Below are positions 28,303 to 37,032 of a DNA stretch of 64,000 bases, piece by piece (positions within the stretch are counted from its first letter, which is position 1; every line of letters starts with the position of its first letter). Source of the stretch: Alphaproteobacteria bacterium PA4 (GTDB lineage Bacteria > Pseudomonadota > Alphaproteobacteria > Sphingomonadales > Sphingomonadaceae); the NCBI GenBank assembly GCA_002256005.1, contig NKIQ01000009.1:41978-105977 (forward strand). The letters are read 5' to 3'. A program made the position numbers and the translations under genes. A model generated the notes under the pieces. It was not told the origin of the DNA. It worked only from the letters and a program-made list of their open reading frames with translations, and did no database searches.

Positions 28303-29246
28303 GCAGCGATCCGGACTGGTCACCGGCCGCGGCGCTGGCGCGGCGCCGCATCGCCATCATCGTCAATGCCAAGTCGCGGCGTGGGCAATTGCTGTATCGC
28401 GAAGCCTGCGCCGGGCTCAGGTCGCGCGGCTTCGATGTCGCGGTCGCCCATGCCGTGCGCAATCCCCGGAACATGGGCCGCATCCTCGCCGAAACCATGG
28501 CGGCGGGGCATGACCTGATCGCCATCGGCGGCGGCGATGGCTCGCTGGCCCATGCCGCCGGCCGCATGGCGCGCAAACCGGTGGTGATGGCGGTGCTGCC
28601 GCTCGGCACCGCCAACAGCTTTGCGCGCACGCTGGGTATCATTCCGGAGCTGGAGCCGGCGCTGGATGTGATCGCCAGCGGCGATGTCGCCAAGGTCGAT
28701 GTGGTGGCGATCGGCGACGCGACCTTCATCAATTCGGCGACGATCGGCGTGCCGGCGCGCATCGCCGAGGATATTCCATCGGGCCTCAAGCGCTGGTTCG
28801 GCCGCTTCGGCTATCTCGGTTATGGCTGTTACAAGTTCCTGACCCTGCAACCGTTCCGCGCCACGATCAGCCGCGACGGCCTGGCCGACATCGTCGAGGA
28901 TGTCGTCGAGATCCGCATCGGCAATGGCCCGTTCGTCGGCGGCCTGCGCGTCATCGATGGCGCCGATCCGCAAAGCCGTGAGGTCGTCGTGCAGCTGGTG
29001 CGCGGCCGCTATGCGGCAGCACTGGCCGGCGTCTGGGCCGCCAATCTTGCCGGCTGGCGCCCGGCGAAGGGCAAGGTGCGCGAAGTGCGCGCCCGGGATT
29101 TCACCCTGTCCTGCACCCCCGAACAGCCGATTTCGGTCGATGGCGAGACCGGCACGACGACGCCGGTGCGGGTGACCGTCGCCGCCGCCGCGCTCAATCT
29201 GGTGGTGCCGGCGGGCTCCAATGCGATGACGCGCGCCGAGGGCTGA
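28299..29246 (+). CDS. Diacylglycerol/sphingosine kinase catalytic-domain protein
   Basis: About 315 residues with a TTG start that makes a TTGA overlap with the hydrolase gene; no ATG gives the full domain. RRIAIIVNAKSRRGQ is the nucleotide-binding start, LIAIGGGDGSLAHAAGRM is the GGGDGT-type motif, and VMAVLPLGTANSFARTLGI is the typical PLGTxNDFAR segment. This is the family that includes DgkB and YegS, lipid kinases that phosphorylate diacylglycerol or similar lipids. It ends 7 bp before the first possible start of the GGDEF gene. The lipid substrate is not predictable. Confidence 0.92.
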   Translation: MSSDPDWSPAAALARRRIAIIVNAKSRRGQLLYREACAGLRSRGFDVAVAHAVRNPRNMGRILAETMAAGHDLIAIGGGDGSLAHAAGRMARKPVVMAVLPLGTANSFARTLGIIPELEPALDVIASGDVAKVDVVAIGDATFINSATIGVPARIAEDIPSGLKRWFGRFGYLGYGCYKFLTLQPFRATISRDGLADIVEDVVEIRIGNGPFVGGLRVIDGADPQSREVVVQLVRGRYAAALAGVWAANLAGWRPAKGKVREVRARDFTLSCTPEQPISVDGETGTTTPVRVTVAAAALNLVVPAGSNAMTRAEG

Positions 29247-29304
29247 CTCGGCGTTGCAAATTGGCTATGGTCGCAGCTGCGAAAGGAGTGTTCCGACCGA
29301 AGAC

Positions 29305-30018
29305 ATGCAGATCCGGGGCAAGGTCATCCGCGCGGTTGTCGTCTCCGTCGGCGTCACATTGGTGACGATGGCGCTGATGTCGCGACTGCCGGGGCTGTAC
29401 ATTCCGCTGCCCTATTGGGTGCTCGGCACACTCATGCCGCTGCTGTTGTCGGGCCCGATCACCTATTCGCACGCGCGCCAGGCCGAACGCATCGCCCAGC
29501 TGAACAGGCAATTGTCGGCCGCCTATGACCAGATGAAGGCGCTGGCCGAAACCGATCATCTGACCGGCCTTGCCAACCGTGCCGCCTTTCTGGCCGCGGC
29601 CGAACATCTGCAGTCGCAACAGCCGGGCCGTATCCTCGTCATCGATCTCGATCATTTCAAGGCGATCAACGACACCCATGGCCATGCCGTCGGTGACCGC
29701 GTCTTGCGCGGCATCGCCCAGACGCTGCTGCGCTGCGCCCGCATCGATGATCTGGTCGGCCGCATCGGCGGCGAGGAATTCGCCATCTTCCTGCCCGGTG
29801 CCGATGACGAGGCGGCGGCGGTGCGGGCGGAAGCCATTCGCACCGGCATCGAGCAGGTGCTGCTGTTCGATCGTGACGGCGGCCCCATCCAGATCACCGC
29901 CAGCATCGGCATTTCCGGACAGCACAGCGCCAGCCTGCCCGACGCCGTGCAGGCCGCCGACATGGCCATGTACCGCGCCAAGCGCGCCGGCCGCAACCGG
30001 GTGCGCATGGCGGCCTAG
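29305..30018 (+). CDS. Membrane-bound diguanylate cyclase (GGDEF domain)
   Basis: 237 residues from the ATG at 29305; an in-frame TTG at 29254 is an alternative. Two hydrophobic stretches (IRAVVVSVGVTLVTMALMS, YIPLPYWVLGTLMPLLLSG) anchor the protein, followed by a helix (QAERIAQLNRQLSAAYDQM). The cyclase domain starts TDHLTGLANRAAF and has ILVIDLDHFKAINDTHGHAVGD and the active GGEEF loop at 155-159. An allosteric I-site RIDD lies five residues before GGEEF, so product inhibition is likely. It makes cyclic di-GMP from two GTP; the sensory input is not visible. The stop TAG overlaps the outer repeat of copy E. Confidence 0.95.
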   Translation: MQIRGKVIRAVVVSVGVTLVTMALMSRLPGLYIPLPYWVLGTLMPLLLSGPITYSHARQAERIAQLNRQLSAAYDQMKALAETDHLTGLANRAAFLAAAEHLQSQQPGRILVIDLDHFKAINDTHGHAVGDRVLRGIAQTLLRCARIDDLVGRIGGEEFAIFLPGADDEAAAVRAEAIRTGIEQVLLFDRDGGPIQITASIGISGQHSASLPDAVQAADMAMYRAKRAGRNRVRMAA

Positions 30019-30045
30019 GCCGTATCGACATTCAAGTTTCGAGAG

Positions 30046-30173
30046 GCCTCCGGCGGCTGGGGCCGCAGGCCCCAGACCCCATTTCGCTTTGATCTGGCCT
30101 GAAAAGCCGCCTGTGGTGCCATGCGGCAGCCAGTAAATGGGGTCTGGGGCCTACGGCCCCAGCCGCCGGAGGC
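30046..30173. repeat. Palindromic repeat family 1, copy E, with 15-bp terminal inverted repeat
   Basis: 128-bp core with both hairpins (loops GCA and TAC) and a core like copy B. Outside it, AGGCCGTATCGACAT at 30017-30031 and ATGTCGATACGGCCT at 30188-30202 are perfect 15-bp inverted repeats, so the whole unit is about 30017-30202. Its left edge overlaps the stop TAG (30016-30018) of the GGDEF gene. It lies between the GGDEF gene and hisG. Confidence 0.92.
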
Positions 30174-30294
30174 CGCTTCAACCTTGCATGTCGATACGGC
30201 CTGGAAGCGTCACGCACCTACCGCGACGACACGCGCCAGCGCAAATCCACAGCGGGGGAATGGCTATTCCGGCCCGTAATCGCTAAGTCCCGCG

Positions 30295-30960
30295 ATGATG
30301 ACCAAGCCCCTCACTCTTGCCCTGCCCAAGGGCCGTATCCTCAAGGAAGCGCTGCCGCTGCTCGCCCGCCTCGGCATCGTGCCGGAGCCGGATTTTTCCG
30401 ACGAGAACAGCCGCAAGCTGATGTTCGCCACCAGCCGCGACGATGTCCGCATCATCCGGGTGCGCTCGTTCGATGCCGCCACCTTCGTGGCCTTCGGTGC
30501 CGCCGAAATCGGTATTGCCGGCAATGACGTGCTGATGGAGTTCGCCTTTTCCGAACTCTACGCGCCGGTCGATCTCGGCATCGGCCATTGCCGCCTGTCG
30601 GTGGCGCAGCCGGCGGCGCTGGTCGAGGATATCGGCCGCCGCAGCCATGTCCGCGTTGCCACCAAATATCCCGGCATCACCCGTCGGCATTTCGCGGCGC
30701 AGGGTATCCAGGCCGAGGTCATCAAGCTGAATGGTGCCATGGAGCTGGCGCCGCTGTGCGGCCTCGCCAGCCGCATTGTCGATCTCGTCTCGACCGGCAA
30801 GACGCTGGCCGAAAACGGGCTGGTGGAAACCGAAGTCATCGCCCAGGTCTCGTCGCGGCTGATCGTCAACCGCGCCGCGTTCAAGACGCATCCCGCCGTC
30901 GTGCCGATCGTCGATGCCATTCGCGCCCTTGTGGAAACCGGCGATGCCGCAGCGGCTTGA
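30295..30960 (+). CDS. hisG: ATP phosphoribosyltransferase, short form
   Basis: Joins ATP and PRPP in the first step of histidine synthesis. 221 residues, the short HisG form without the C-terminal allosteric domain, so it needs the regulatory subunit HisZ, which is not in this window. Motifs: [50 protein letters not shown], and the PRPP-binding segment [17 protein letters not shown]. Start MMTKPL at 30295 or 30298. It overlaps hisD by 17 bp. The 276-bp gap before it is mostly repeat copy E. Confidence 0.96.
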   Translation: MMTKPLTLALPKGRILKEALPLLARLGIVPEPDFSDENSRKLMFATSRDDVRIIRVRSFDAATFVAFGAAEIGIAGNDVLMEFAFSELYAPVDLGIGHCRLSVAQPAALVEDIGRRSHVRVATKYPGITRRHFAAQGIQAEVIKLNGAMELAPLCGLASRIVDLVSTGKTLAENGLVETEVIAQVSSRLIVNRAAFKTHPAVVPIVDAIRALVETGDAAAA

Positions 30961-32239
30961 CGCCCGCGCGGCGGGGTTTGCGGCGGCCTTTGCAGCGCTG
31001 GTCGATGCCCGGCGCGACAGTGATGCCGATGTCGCCGCCGATGTCGCTGCCATCATCGCCGATGTGCGGGCGCGCGGCGATGCGGCGGTGGCGGCGCTGA
31101 CTGCGACGTTCGATCGTGTCGATCTGGATGCCGAGGGCTGGGAGATTCCGCTCGCCGATCTCGATGCCGCGCTGGCCGGTCTCGAACCCCCGTTGCGCGC
31201 CGCGCTGGAACTGGCCGCCGAGCGGATCCGCGCCTTCCACATCCGCCAGAAGCCCGCGGGCAATGACGCCACCGATGCCGCCGGCGTGCGCACCGGCGTG
31301 CGCTGGAGCGCGGTCGAAGCCGCCGGCCTTTATGTGCCGGGTGGCCGTGCGGCCTATCCGTCATCGGTGCTGATGAACGCCATTCCGGCGGTCGTTGCCG
31401 GTGTCGACCGCCTGATCATGGTGACGCCGACGCCCGGCGGCACCGCCAATCCGCTGGTGCTGGCGGCGGCGCGGCTGGCCGGCGTCACCCGGGTGTTCCG
31501 CATCGGCGGCGCCCAGGCGGTGGCGGCGCTGGCGCTGGGCACGGACCGCATCCCGCGCGTCGATGTCATCACCGGCCCCGGCAACGCCTGGGTGGCGGAG
31601 GCCAAGCGCCAGCTCTACGGCACCGTCGGCATCGACATGATCGCCGGCCCGTCGGAAGTGGTCATCGTCTCCGATGGCGGCTCCAACCCGGACTGGATCG
31701 CCGCCGATCTGCTCGCCCAGGCCGAGCATGACCCGGTGGCGCAATCGATCCTGATCACCACCAGCGCCGCCGAAGCCGATGCGGTGGCGACAGCGGTCGA
31801 GCGCCAGCTGGCGACGCTGGCCACCGCCGCCGTGGCGCGGCAGAGCTGGCATGATTTCGGCGTCATCATCACCGTACCGACCCTTGATGACGCGCTGCCG
31901 CTGCTCGATGCGCTGGCCGCCGAACATGTCGAGCTGATGGTCGATGATCCGGACGCGCTGTTCGCCCGCATCCGCCATGCCGGCTCGGTGTTTCTCGGTC
32001 GCCACACGCCCGAGGCGGCGGGCGATTATCTCGCCGGGCCGAATCATGTGCTGCCGACGGGCCGCCGCGCGCGTTTCGCCTCCGGGCTCTCGGTGGTCGA
32101 TTTCATGAAGCGGACCACCTTCCTCGATTGCGGTCCGCAGGGCCTGGCCGCGATCGGTCCCGCCGGCGCGGCCATTGCCGATGTCGAGGGGCTCGCCGCC
32201 CATGCTGCTTCCATCCGTCTGAGACTGGACCCGAAATGA
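30944..32239 (+). CDS. hisD: Histidinol dehydrogenase
   Basis: Oxidises L-histidinol to L-histidine in two NAD steps. 431 residues, normal length. Motifs: [83 protein letters not shown] and the zinc/catalytic segment VELMVDDP and [18 protein letters not shown]. The start at 30944 overlaps the hisG 3' end by 17 bp; this tight overlap and the family N-terminus support it. The stop overlaps the next ATG (ATGA), so a small membrane protein is co-translated. Confidence 0.97.
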   Translation: MPQRLDARAAGFAAAFAALVDARRDSDADVAADVAAIIADVRARGDAAVAALTATFDRVDLDAEGWEIPLADLDAALAGLEPPLRAALELAAERIRAFHIRQKPAGNDATDAAGVRTGVRWSAVEAAGLYVPGGRAAYPSSVLMNAIPAVVAGVDRLIMVTPTPGGTANPLVLAAARLAGVTRVFRIGGAQAVAALALGTDRIPRVDVITGPGNAWVAEAKRQLYGTVGIDMIAGPSEVVIVSDGGSNPDWIAADLLAQAEHDPVAQSILITTSAAEADAVATAVERQLATLATAAVARQSWHDFGVIITVPTLDDALPLLDALAAEHVELMVDDPDALFARIRHAGSVFLGRHTPEAAGDYLAGPNHVLPTGRRARFASGLSVVDFMKRTTFLDCGPQGLAAIGPAGAAIADVEGLAAHAASIRLRLDPK

Positions 32240-32679
32240 CCCCGCAAACCATGCGCAAGCTGCGCCAGTTCCACCATTATATCGGCGTCTTCCTGGCGCC
32301 GGCGATCCTGTTCTTCGCGCTGAGCGGCGGTTTGCAGACCTTCCGCCTGCAACAGGCCAGCGGCTGGGATGGCGCGCCGCCGCCAGTGTGGATGGCCTGG
32401 ATGGCGAGCGTCCATGTCGACCAGGCCAAGCTGCGCGCGGAGCCCGAAAAGAAGCCCGAAGCCAAGAAGCCGCCGCTGGACCCGGCCAAGCTGGCCGAGC
32501 GTGCCGCCCGCAAGCAGGCGGTGCTGCCGATGAAGATCTTCACCGCCATCGTCGCCGCCGGCCTGTTCCTGTCGACGCTGCTCGGCGTCGCCATCGCGCT
32601 CAGCATCCGTTCGATGCGCCGCATCTCGATTCTCATGCTGATCGCCGGCTCGGTGGTGCCGATCCTGCTCCTCGCCTGA
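32236..32679 (+). CDS. PepSY-associated transmembrane-type small membrane protein
   Basis: 147 residues. RKLRQFHHYIGVFLAPAILFFALSGGLQTF is a typical PepSY-TM first helix with its His pair. A soluble, Lys/Pro/Ala-rich loop (about 65-100, EKKPEAKKPP) follows, then two more helices (IFTAIVAAGLFLSTLLGVAIALSI and ISILMLIAGSVVPILLLA). The family includes iron-regulated and heme-linked membrane proteins; no PepSY domain proper is seen. It overlaps hisD by ATGA, which may simply be a shared transcript. It is followed by the Asp-box protein on the same strand after 76 bp. Confidence 0.78.
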   Translation: MTPQTMRKLRQFHHYIGVFLAPAILFFALSGGLQTFRLQQASGWDGAPPPVWMAWMASVHVDQAKLRAEPEKKPEAKKPPLDPAKLAERAARKQAVLPMKIFTAIVAAGLFLSTLLGVAIALSIRSMRRISILMLIAGSVVPILLLA

Positions 32680-32755
32680 GCATCGCGTCGAAAAGCGCTG
32701 GATTCCGCCGCGATCACGCGTATTGTGTGCATAGCACAGTAGCGGAGTGTTCGAG

Positions 32756-33835
32756 ATGGTGACGCGGCGGGAATTCGGGGCAACCATGCTGGCCGGGGCC
32801 GCCGCGCTGGCGCTGCCGGCCCGGGCGGCCGAGGCCGGCTGGGAAAAGCTGCCGACCGAACCCTATCGGGGCAAGCAGGACGATATCAGCTTCATCGACC
32901 CCGACACCGGCTGGTACGGCGACGGCCAGGGCAAGCTCTATGGCACCAGCGACGGTGGCCGCAGCTGGACGAAGCTGTGGGACCAACCCGGCACCTTCAT
33001 CCGCGCGCTGGGTTTCGTCGATGCCGGCACCGGCTATCTCGGCAATGTCGGCACCAACTACTATCCCGGCGTCACCGACAGCCACCCGCTCTACCGCACC
33101 CGCGATGGCGGCAGGAACTGGGAAAAGGTCATGGCGCCGGGCATCGAGGCCGTCGCCGGCATCTGCGGCATCGATATCCTGGCGCAGCGCCGCATCTATC
33201 AGGGCGAGGCGCGCACCGCCCATGTCATCCACGCCGCCGGCCGCGTCGGTGGGCCGGCAATGCTGCTGCGCTCGACCGATGATGGCGACAGCTGGAGCGT
33301 CCAGGACCTCGGCAAACAGGCCGGCATGATCCTCGATGTGAAGTTCCGCGATCCGATGACCGGCTTCCTCGCCACCGCCACCGACAGCGACACCGAAAAG
33401 GCGCGCGCCCAGATCCTCGCCACCTCCGATGGCGGCAAAAGCTGGACGCCGGTGTTCACCGGCAGCCGCCCCTTTGAAAACATCTGGAAAATGGCCTGGC
33501 CCAGTGCCCGCATCGGCTATGCCACCGTGCAAAGCTATAACCCCGACCCGGCCAACACCAGCCGGCTGATCATCAAGACCGAGGATGGCGGCAAGCGCTG
33601 GCGCGAGCTGCCGCTGGTCACGGCCGCCAATGCCCAGGAATTCGGCATCGGCTTTGTCGACGAACGGCGCGGCTGGGTCGGCACGCGCAGCAGCGGCTAT
33701 GAAACCCGCGATGGCGGCGCCAGCTGGACGCCGGTGGCGATGGGCGCCGCGGTCAACAAGGTGCGCATCGTCCGCGGCAATGGCGTCACCCGCGCCTATG
33801 CCATCGGCGTGGAGGTCTGGCGGCGCGACCTGTGA
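32756..33835 (+). CDS. Tat-signal YCF48/BNR Asp-box beta-propeller protein
   Basis: 359 residues. The N-terminus TRREFGATMLAGAAALALPARA has a twin-arginine motif (RREF), so it is probably exported folded and processed at an AxA site near residue 22. Six Asp-box repeats are visible: SDGGRSW, RDGGRNW, TDDGDSW, SDGGKSW, EDGGKRW and RDGGASW, spaced about 45-60 residues, consistent with a six-bladed propeller. The family includes YCF48 (photosystem II assembly) and other BNR proteins; in heterotrophs the role is unknown. The ATG at 32756 is preferred over the GTG at 32747. It follows the PepSY-type gene and converges on an unknown membrane gene. Confidence 0.85.
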   Translation: MVTRREFGATMLAGAAALALPARAAEAGWEKLPTEPYRGKQDDISFIDPDTGWYGDGQGKLYGTSDGGRSWTKLWDQPGTFIRALGFVDAGTGYLGNVGTNYYPGVTDSHPLYRTRDGGRNWEKVMAPGIEAVAGICGIDILAQRRIYQGEARTAHVIHAAGRVGGPAMLLRSTDDGDSWSVQDLGKQAGMILDVKFRDPMTGFLATATDSDTEKARAQILATSDGGKSWTPVFTGSRPFENIWKMAWPSARIGYATVQSYNPDPANTSRLIIKTEDGGKRWRELPLVTAANAQEFGIGFVDERRGWVGTRSSGYETRDGGASWTPVAMGAAVNKVRIVRGNGVTRAYAIGVEVWRRDL

Positions 33836-33857
33836 GGCGGGTGGCGAGGATCAAGCC

Positions 33858-34643
33858 TCAGGGCTGTGGCAAACCCGGCGGGAATGGCGGGAAGGCCAGC
33901 GGCGCAACCGACGCGCCCGGCGTGCCGGCGGTGATGGCGGTATAGAGCGACGCGCCGAGCGGGCCATAGGTGAGGGTTTCGACGGCGAGAAGGAAGCCGA
34001 ACATCACCGCCAGGCCCCAAAGCCAGGCGGGGTGGATGCGGCCGCTGCGCCGGACATCGGCGGCCATGCCGATCAGGGGCGGGACCAGCGTGGCGATGAA
34101 GGTGGCTTCAAAGGCATAGGGCGCCAGCAGCGGCATCGGCAGCAGGCGACCGACGCCGGGGCCGAGCAGCATCGCCATGCCGGTGAAGTGCAGGCGGCGG
34201 TGCCAGTCGCTGCGGCGGCGCAGCACGATCGCCCAGACCGTCAGGCCGGCGAAGGCGAACAGGCTGAGCGGATCGAAGACCAGGAATTGCAGCGGCAGGA
34301 AGAAGAAGGGCACGCGGCCCTGCTGCAACAGATTGACCGTCACCAGGCAGCCGAGCACGAGCATCGGCATCATCCAGGCGGCGGCCAGCCAGCCGAGGCG
34401 GCGGTGCAGGGCGAGATTGCCGGTGGTGGCGAGGACATTCTGGGCGACGAAGATCGCCACCCAGCCCATGAACACCAGGGCATGGGCGTGGACGAGCGGC
34501 GGCGCTGAAAAGCTGGAGCGGCCCATGACGATATTCAGCGAGAAGCCGGCGACGATGACCAAAGCCATGGCGATGGCGCCGCGCCGGAAGAAGCGGTCGT
34601 CGCTGCCGCGCAGCGGCGGCATCGGGTCGGCAAGCGTGGCCAT
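33858..34643 (-). CDS. Hypothetical seven-helix membrane protein
   Basis: 261 residues with about seven transmembrane segments (AIAMALVIVAGFSLNIVM, LVHAHALVFMGWVAIFVAQNVLA, WLAAAWMMPMLVLGCLVTVNL, FFFLPLQFLVFDPLSLFAFAGLTVWAIVL, YAFEATFIATLVPPLIGMAA, and a last pair near the C-terminus). Conserved-looking histidines occur in PLVHAHALVF, LHRRLGWLA and WHRRLHFTG, like heme-binding or DUF2306-type membrane proteins, but I do not recognise the family with certainty. It converges on the Asp-box gene, and copy F and a terminator lie upstream of its start. Confidence 0.75.
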   Translation of the reverse strand: MATLADPMPPLRGSDDRFFRRGAIAMALVIVAGFSLNIVMGRSSFSAPPLVHAHALVFMGWVAIFVAQNVLATTGNLALHRRLGWLAAAWMMPMLVLGCLVTVNLLQQGRVPFFFLPLQFLVFDPLSLFAFAGLTVWAIVLRRRSDWHRRLHFTGMAMLLGPGVGRLLPMPLLAPYAFEATFIATLVPPLIGMAADVRRSGRIHPAWLWGLAVMFGFLLAVETLTYGPLGASLYTAITAGTPGASVAPLAFPPFPPGLPQP

Positions 34644-34781
34644 GGCAGTTCCCCCTGTGAACGGCTGACTATCGCAGACTAAATCAGCCCGCGTTACATG
34701 TCATGTCCGACCTTCGGTACAGGCGGACCAAACAGAAGCCGGTGCAGGGCCGAAGGCGCATCGACATTCACGTTTTGAGAG

Positions 34782-34905
34782 GCCTCCGGCGGCTGGGGCC
34801 GCAGGCCCCAGACCCCATATATGGACTGGGGCAAAGCGTAACCATCTGGTTTTCATGCGATAAATTGATTGGGGTCTGGGGCCTGAGGCCCCAGCCGCCG
34901 GCGGC
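34782..34905. repeat. Palindromic repeat family 1, copy F
   Basis: 124 bp with both hairpins (loops GCA and TGA) and the arms GCCTCCGGCGG and CCGCCGGCGGC (one change). The core differs from B, C and E. To the left, AGGCGCATCGACATTCA at 34754 matches the outer repeat of copies B and E; there is no matching right outer repeat. It sits between the ftsH terminator and the next minus-strand gene. Confidence 0.88.
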
Positions 34906-34923
34906 CATCGTTGTTCCCCAAAC

Positions 34924-34952
34924 AAAAACGGCCGCCCGTCGCCGGGCGGCCG
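34924..34952 (-). terminator. Rho-independent terminator of ftsH
   Basis: On the minus strand CGGCCGCCCG pairs with CGGGCGGCCG around the loop GCGA (stem positions 34929-34938 and 34943-34952), followed by TTTTTGTTT. It lies 24 bp past the ftsH stop. Confidence 0.92.
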
Positions 34953-34975
34953 CTCTCAAGTCTCGATACGAAGAC

Positions 34976-36916
34976 CTACGCCTGCGGCGCCGGCTCGCCG
35001 AAGCCGCCGCGGCGGCCGGTCTTGGGGATCGCCGACACGCCGCTCGACGGCCGGCTGGCTGGCGTCGTGCTGGTGGAGCGGTCGATCGGTTCGCCGGCCA
35101 GCACCTTCTTGATCTCGTCGCCCGACAGGGTTTCGAGTTCGAGCAGCGCTGCCGCCAGATTGTGCAGCTGGTCGATGTTGTCGGTCAGCACCTGCTTGGC
35201 GCGATCATAGCCGCTGGTGACGATGGTGCGCACTTCGGCGTCGATCATCTGGGCGGTCTGTTCGCTGACATTCTGGGTGCGGGTGACGCTGTGGCCCAGG
35301 AAGACCTCTTCCTGATTGTCGGCATATTTCAGCGGGCCGAGCTTGTCCGACATGCCCCATTGCGTGACCATCGAGCGGGCGAGGTCGGTGGCATAACTGA
35401 TGTCCGACGACGCGCCCGACGAGACCTTGTCATGGCCGAAGATGATTTCCTCGGCGACGCGGCCGCCCATCGACACAGCAAGGTTGGCGTACATCTTGTC
35501 GCGATGATAGCTGTACTGGTCGCGCTCCGGCAGGCGCATGACCATGCCCAGCGCGCGGCCACGCGGGATGATCGTCGCCTTGTGGATGGGGTCGGACGCC
35601 GCCTCGTGCATCGAGACGACGGCGTGGCCGGCCTCGTGATAGGCGGTCATCTTCTTCTCGTCTTCGGTCATCACCATCGACTTGCGCTCGACGCCCATCA
35701 GCACCTTGTCCTTGGCGTCCTCGAAGTCGCGCATCGAGACGAGGCGCTTGGCGCGGCGGGCGGCGAGCAGGGCCGCTTCATTGACCAGATTGGCGAGGTC
35801 GGCGCCGGAGAAGCCCGGCGTGCCGCGCGCGATGGTGCGGGCGTTGACGTCGCTGGCCAGCGGCACCTTCTTCATGTGCACGGCGAGGATCTTCTCGCGG
35901 CCTTCGATATCCGGGCGGCCGACGACGACCTGGCGATCGAAGCGGCCCGGCCGCAGCAGCGCCGGATCGAGCACATCGGGGCGGTTGGTGGCGGCGACGA
36001 TGATGATGCCTTCATTGGCATCGAAGCCGTCCATTTCGACGAGCAGCTGGTTGAGCGTCTGCTCGCGCTCGTCATTGCCACCGCCGAGGCCGGCGCCGCG
36101 CGAGCGGCCGACCGCGTCGATTTCATCGATGAAGATGATGCAGGGCGCCGATTTCTTGCCCTGTTCGAACATGTCGCGGACCCGGCTGGCCCCGACGCCG
36201 ACGAACATTTCGACGAAATCCGAGCCCGAGATGTTGAAGAACGGCACATTGGCTTCGCCGGCGATGGCACGCGCCAGCAGCGTCTTGCCGGTGCCCGGGG
36301 GGCCGACGAGCAGCGCGCCCTTGGGGATCTTGCCGCCGAGGCGGTGGAAGCGGCCCGGGTCCTTCAGGAAGTCGACGATTTCCTGCAGCTCCTCGCGGGC
36401 TTCGTCGATGCCGGCGACATCATCGAAGGTGACGCGGCCTTCCTTGGCGACGAGCAGCTTGGCGCGGCTCTTGCCGAAACCCATGGCGCCGCGGCCGGCA
36501 CCATTCTGCATCTGGCGCATCACGAAGATCCAGATGCCGATCATCAGCACGAAGGGCAGCATGTTGAAGAACAGCTGCGCGAGCAGGCTGCGGCTTTCCT
36601 CGGGCTTGGCATCGAAGCGGACGTTCTTGTTGCGCAGGCGCTGGACCAGATCATTGTCGCCGGGGTTGTAGGTGCGATAATCCTCGTCCGACGCGGTCTT
36701 GCCGACGATTTCGGCGCCGCGGATCTCGGCGGACTTGATGGCGCCTTCGTCGACCTTGGTCAGAAAGTCGGAATAGGCCATGGCATCGCCGTCGCCGCTC
36801 GACCGCGACGGGCCCTGCATGACGTTGACGACCACGACGAGGCCGAGAAGGATGACGAACCACAGGCCGAGGTTCTTCATCCAGGGGCTGGGCGGTCGCT
36901 TGTTGTTATCGGCCAT
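34976..36916 (-). CDS. ftsH: ATP-dependent zinc metalloprotease FtsH
   Basis: Membrane AAA protease that degrades misassembled membrane proteins and regulators such as LpxC and sigma-32. 646 residues. TM1 [23 protein letters not shown], periplasmic domain, TM2 [21 protein letters not shown]: Walker [17 protein letters not shown] at 205, pore [17 protein letters not shown], Walker [14 protein letters not shown], second region of homology [20 protein letters not shown]. Protease: zinc motif HEAGH at 427-431 and the third ligand in the [18 protein letters not shown] region. The tail is Ser/Thr/Pro-rich. Start MADNNKRPP at 36916. It ends with a clear terminator and lies downstream of tilS. Confidence 0.97.
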   Translation of the reverse strand: MADNNKRPPSPWMKNLGLWFVILLGLVVVVNVMQGPSRSSGDGDAMAYSDFLTKVDEGAIKSAEIRGAEIVGKTASDEDYRTYNPGDNDLVQRLRNKNVRFDAKPEESRSLLAQLFFNMLPFVLMIGIWIFVMRQMQNGAGRGAMGFGKSRAKLLVAKEGRVTFDDVAGIDEAREELQEIVDFLKDPGRFHRLGGKIPKGALLVGPPGTGKTLLARAIAGEANVPFFNISGSDFVEMFVGVGASRVRDMFEQGKKSAPCIIFIDEIDAVGRSRGAGLGGGNDEREQTLNQLLVEMDGFDANEGIIIVAATNRPDVLDPALLRPGRFDRQVVVGRPDIEGREKILAVHMKKVPLASDVNARTIARGTPGFSGADLANLVNEAALLAARRAKRLVSMRDFEDAKDKVLMGVERKSMVMTEDEKKMTAYHEAGHAVVSMHEAASDPIHKATIIPRGRALGMVMRLPERDQYSYHRDKMYANLAVSMGGRVAEEIIFGHDKVSSGASSDISYATDLARSMVTQWGMSDKLGPLKYADNQEEVFLGHSVTRTQNVSEQTAQMIDAEVRTIVTSGYDRAKQVLTDNIDQLHNLAAALLELETLSGDEIKKVLAGEPIDRSTSTTPASRPSSGVSAIPKTGRRGGFGEPAPQA

Positions 36917-37032
36917 GAACACGGCTTTCCACGATTGAGACCTTCCCAAGATAGGCCAGTTGGTCGCTCTTGCAATCGGCCTGTGCGATTCTGCCTCGCC
37001 TTGGGGCGATTCAGCCGCAAAAAACCGTCCGT

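Larger units (their letters stand above)
34644..34975. other. Intergenic region with promoter side of the membrane-protein gene, repeat copy F and ftsH terminator
   Basis: 332 bp without a gene. From the left: the upstream region of the minus-strand membrane-protein gene, an outer repeat relic AGGCGCATCGACATTCA (34754-34770), repeat copy F (34782-34905), and the terminator of ftsH (34924-34952). No ORF here shows a family match. Confidence 0.8.
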
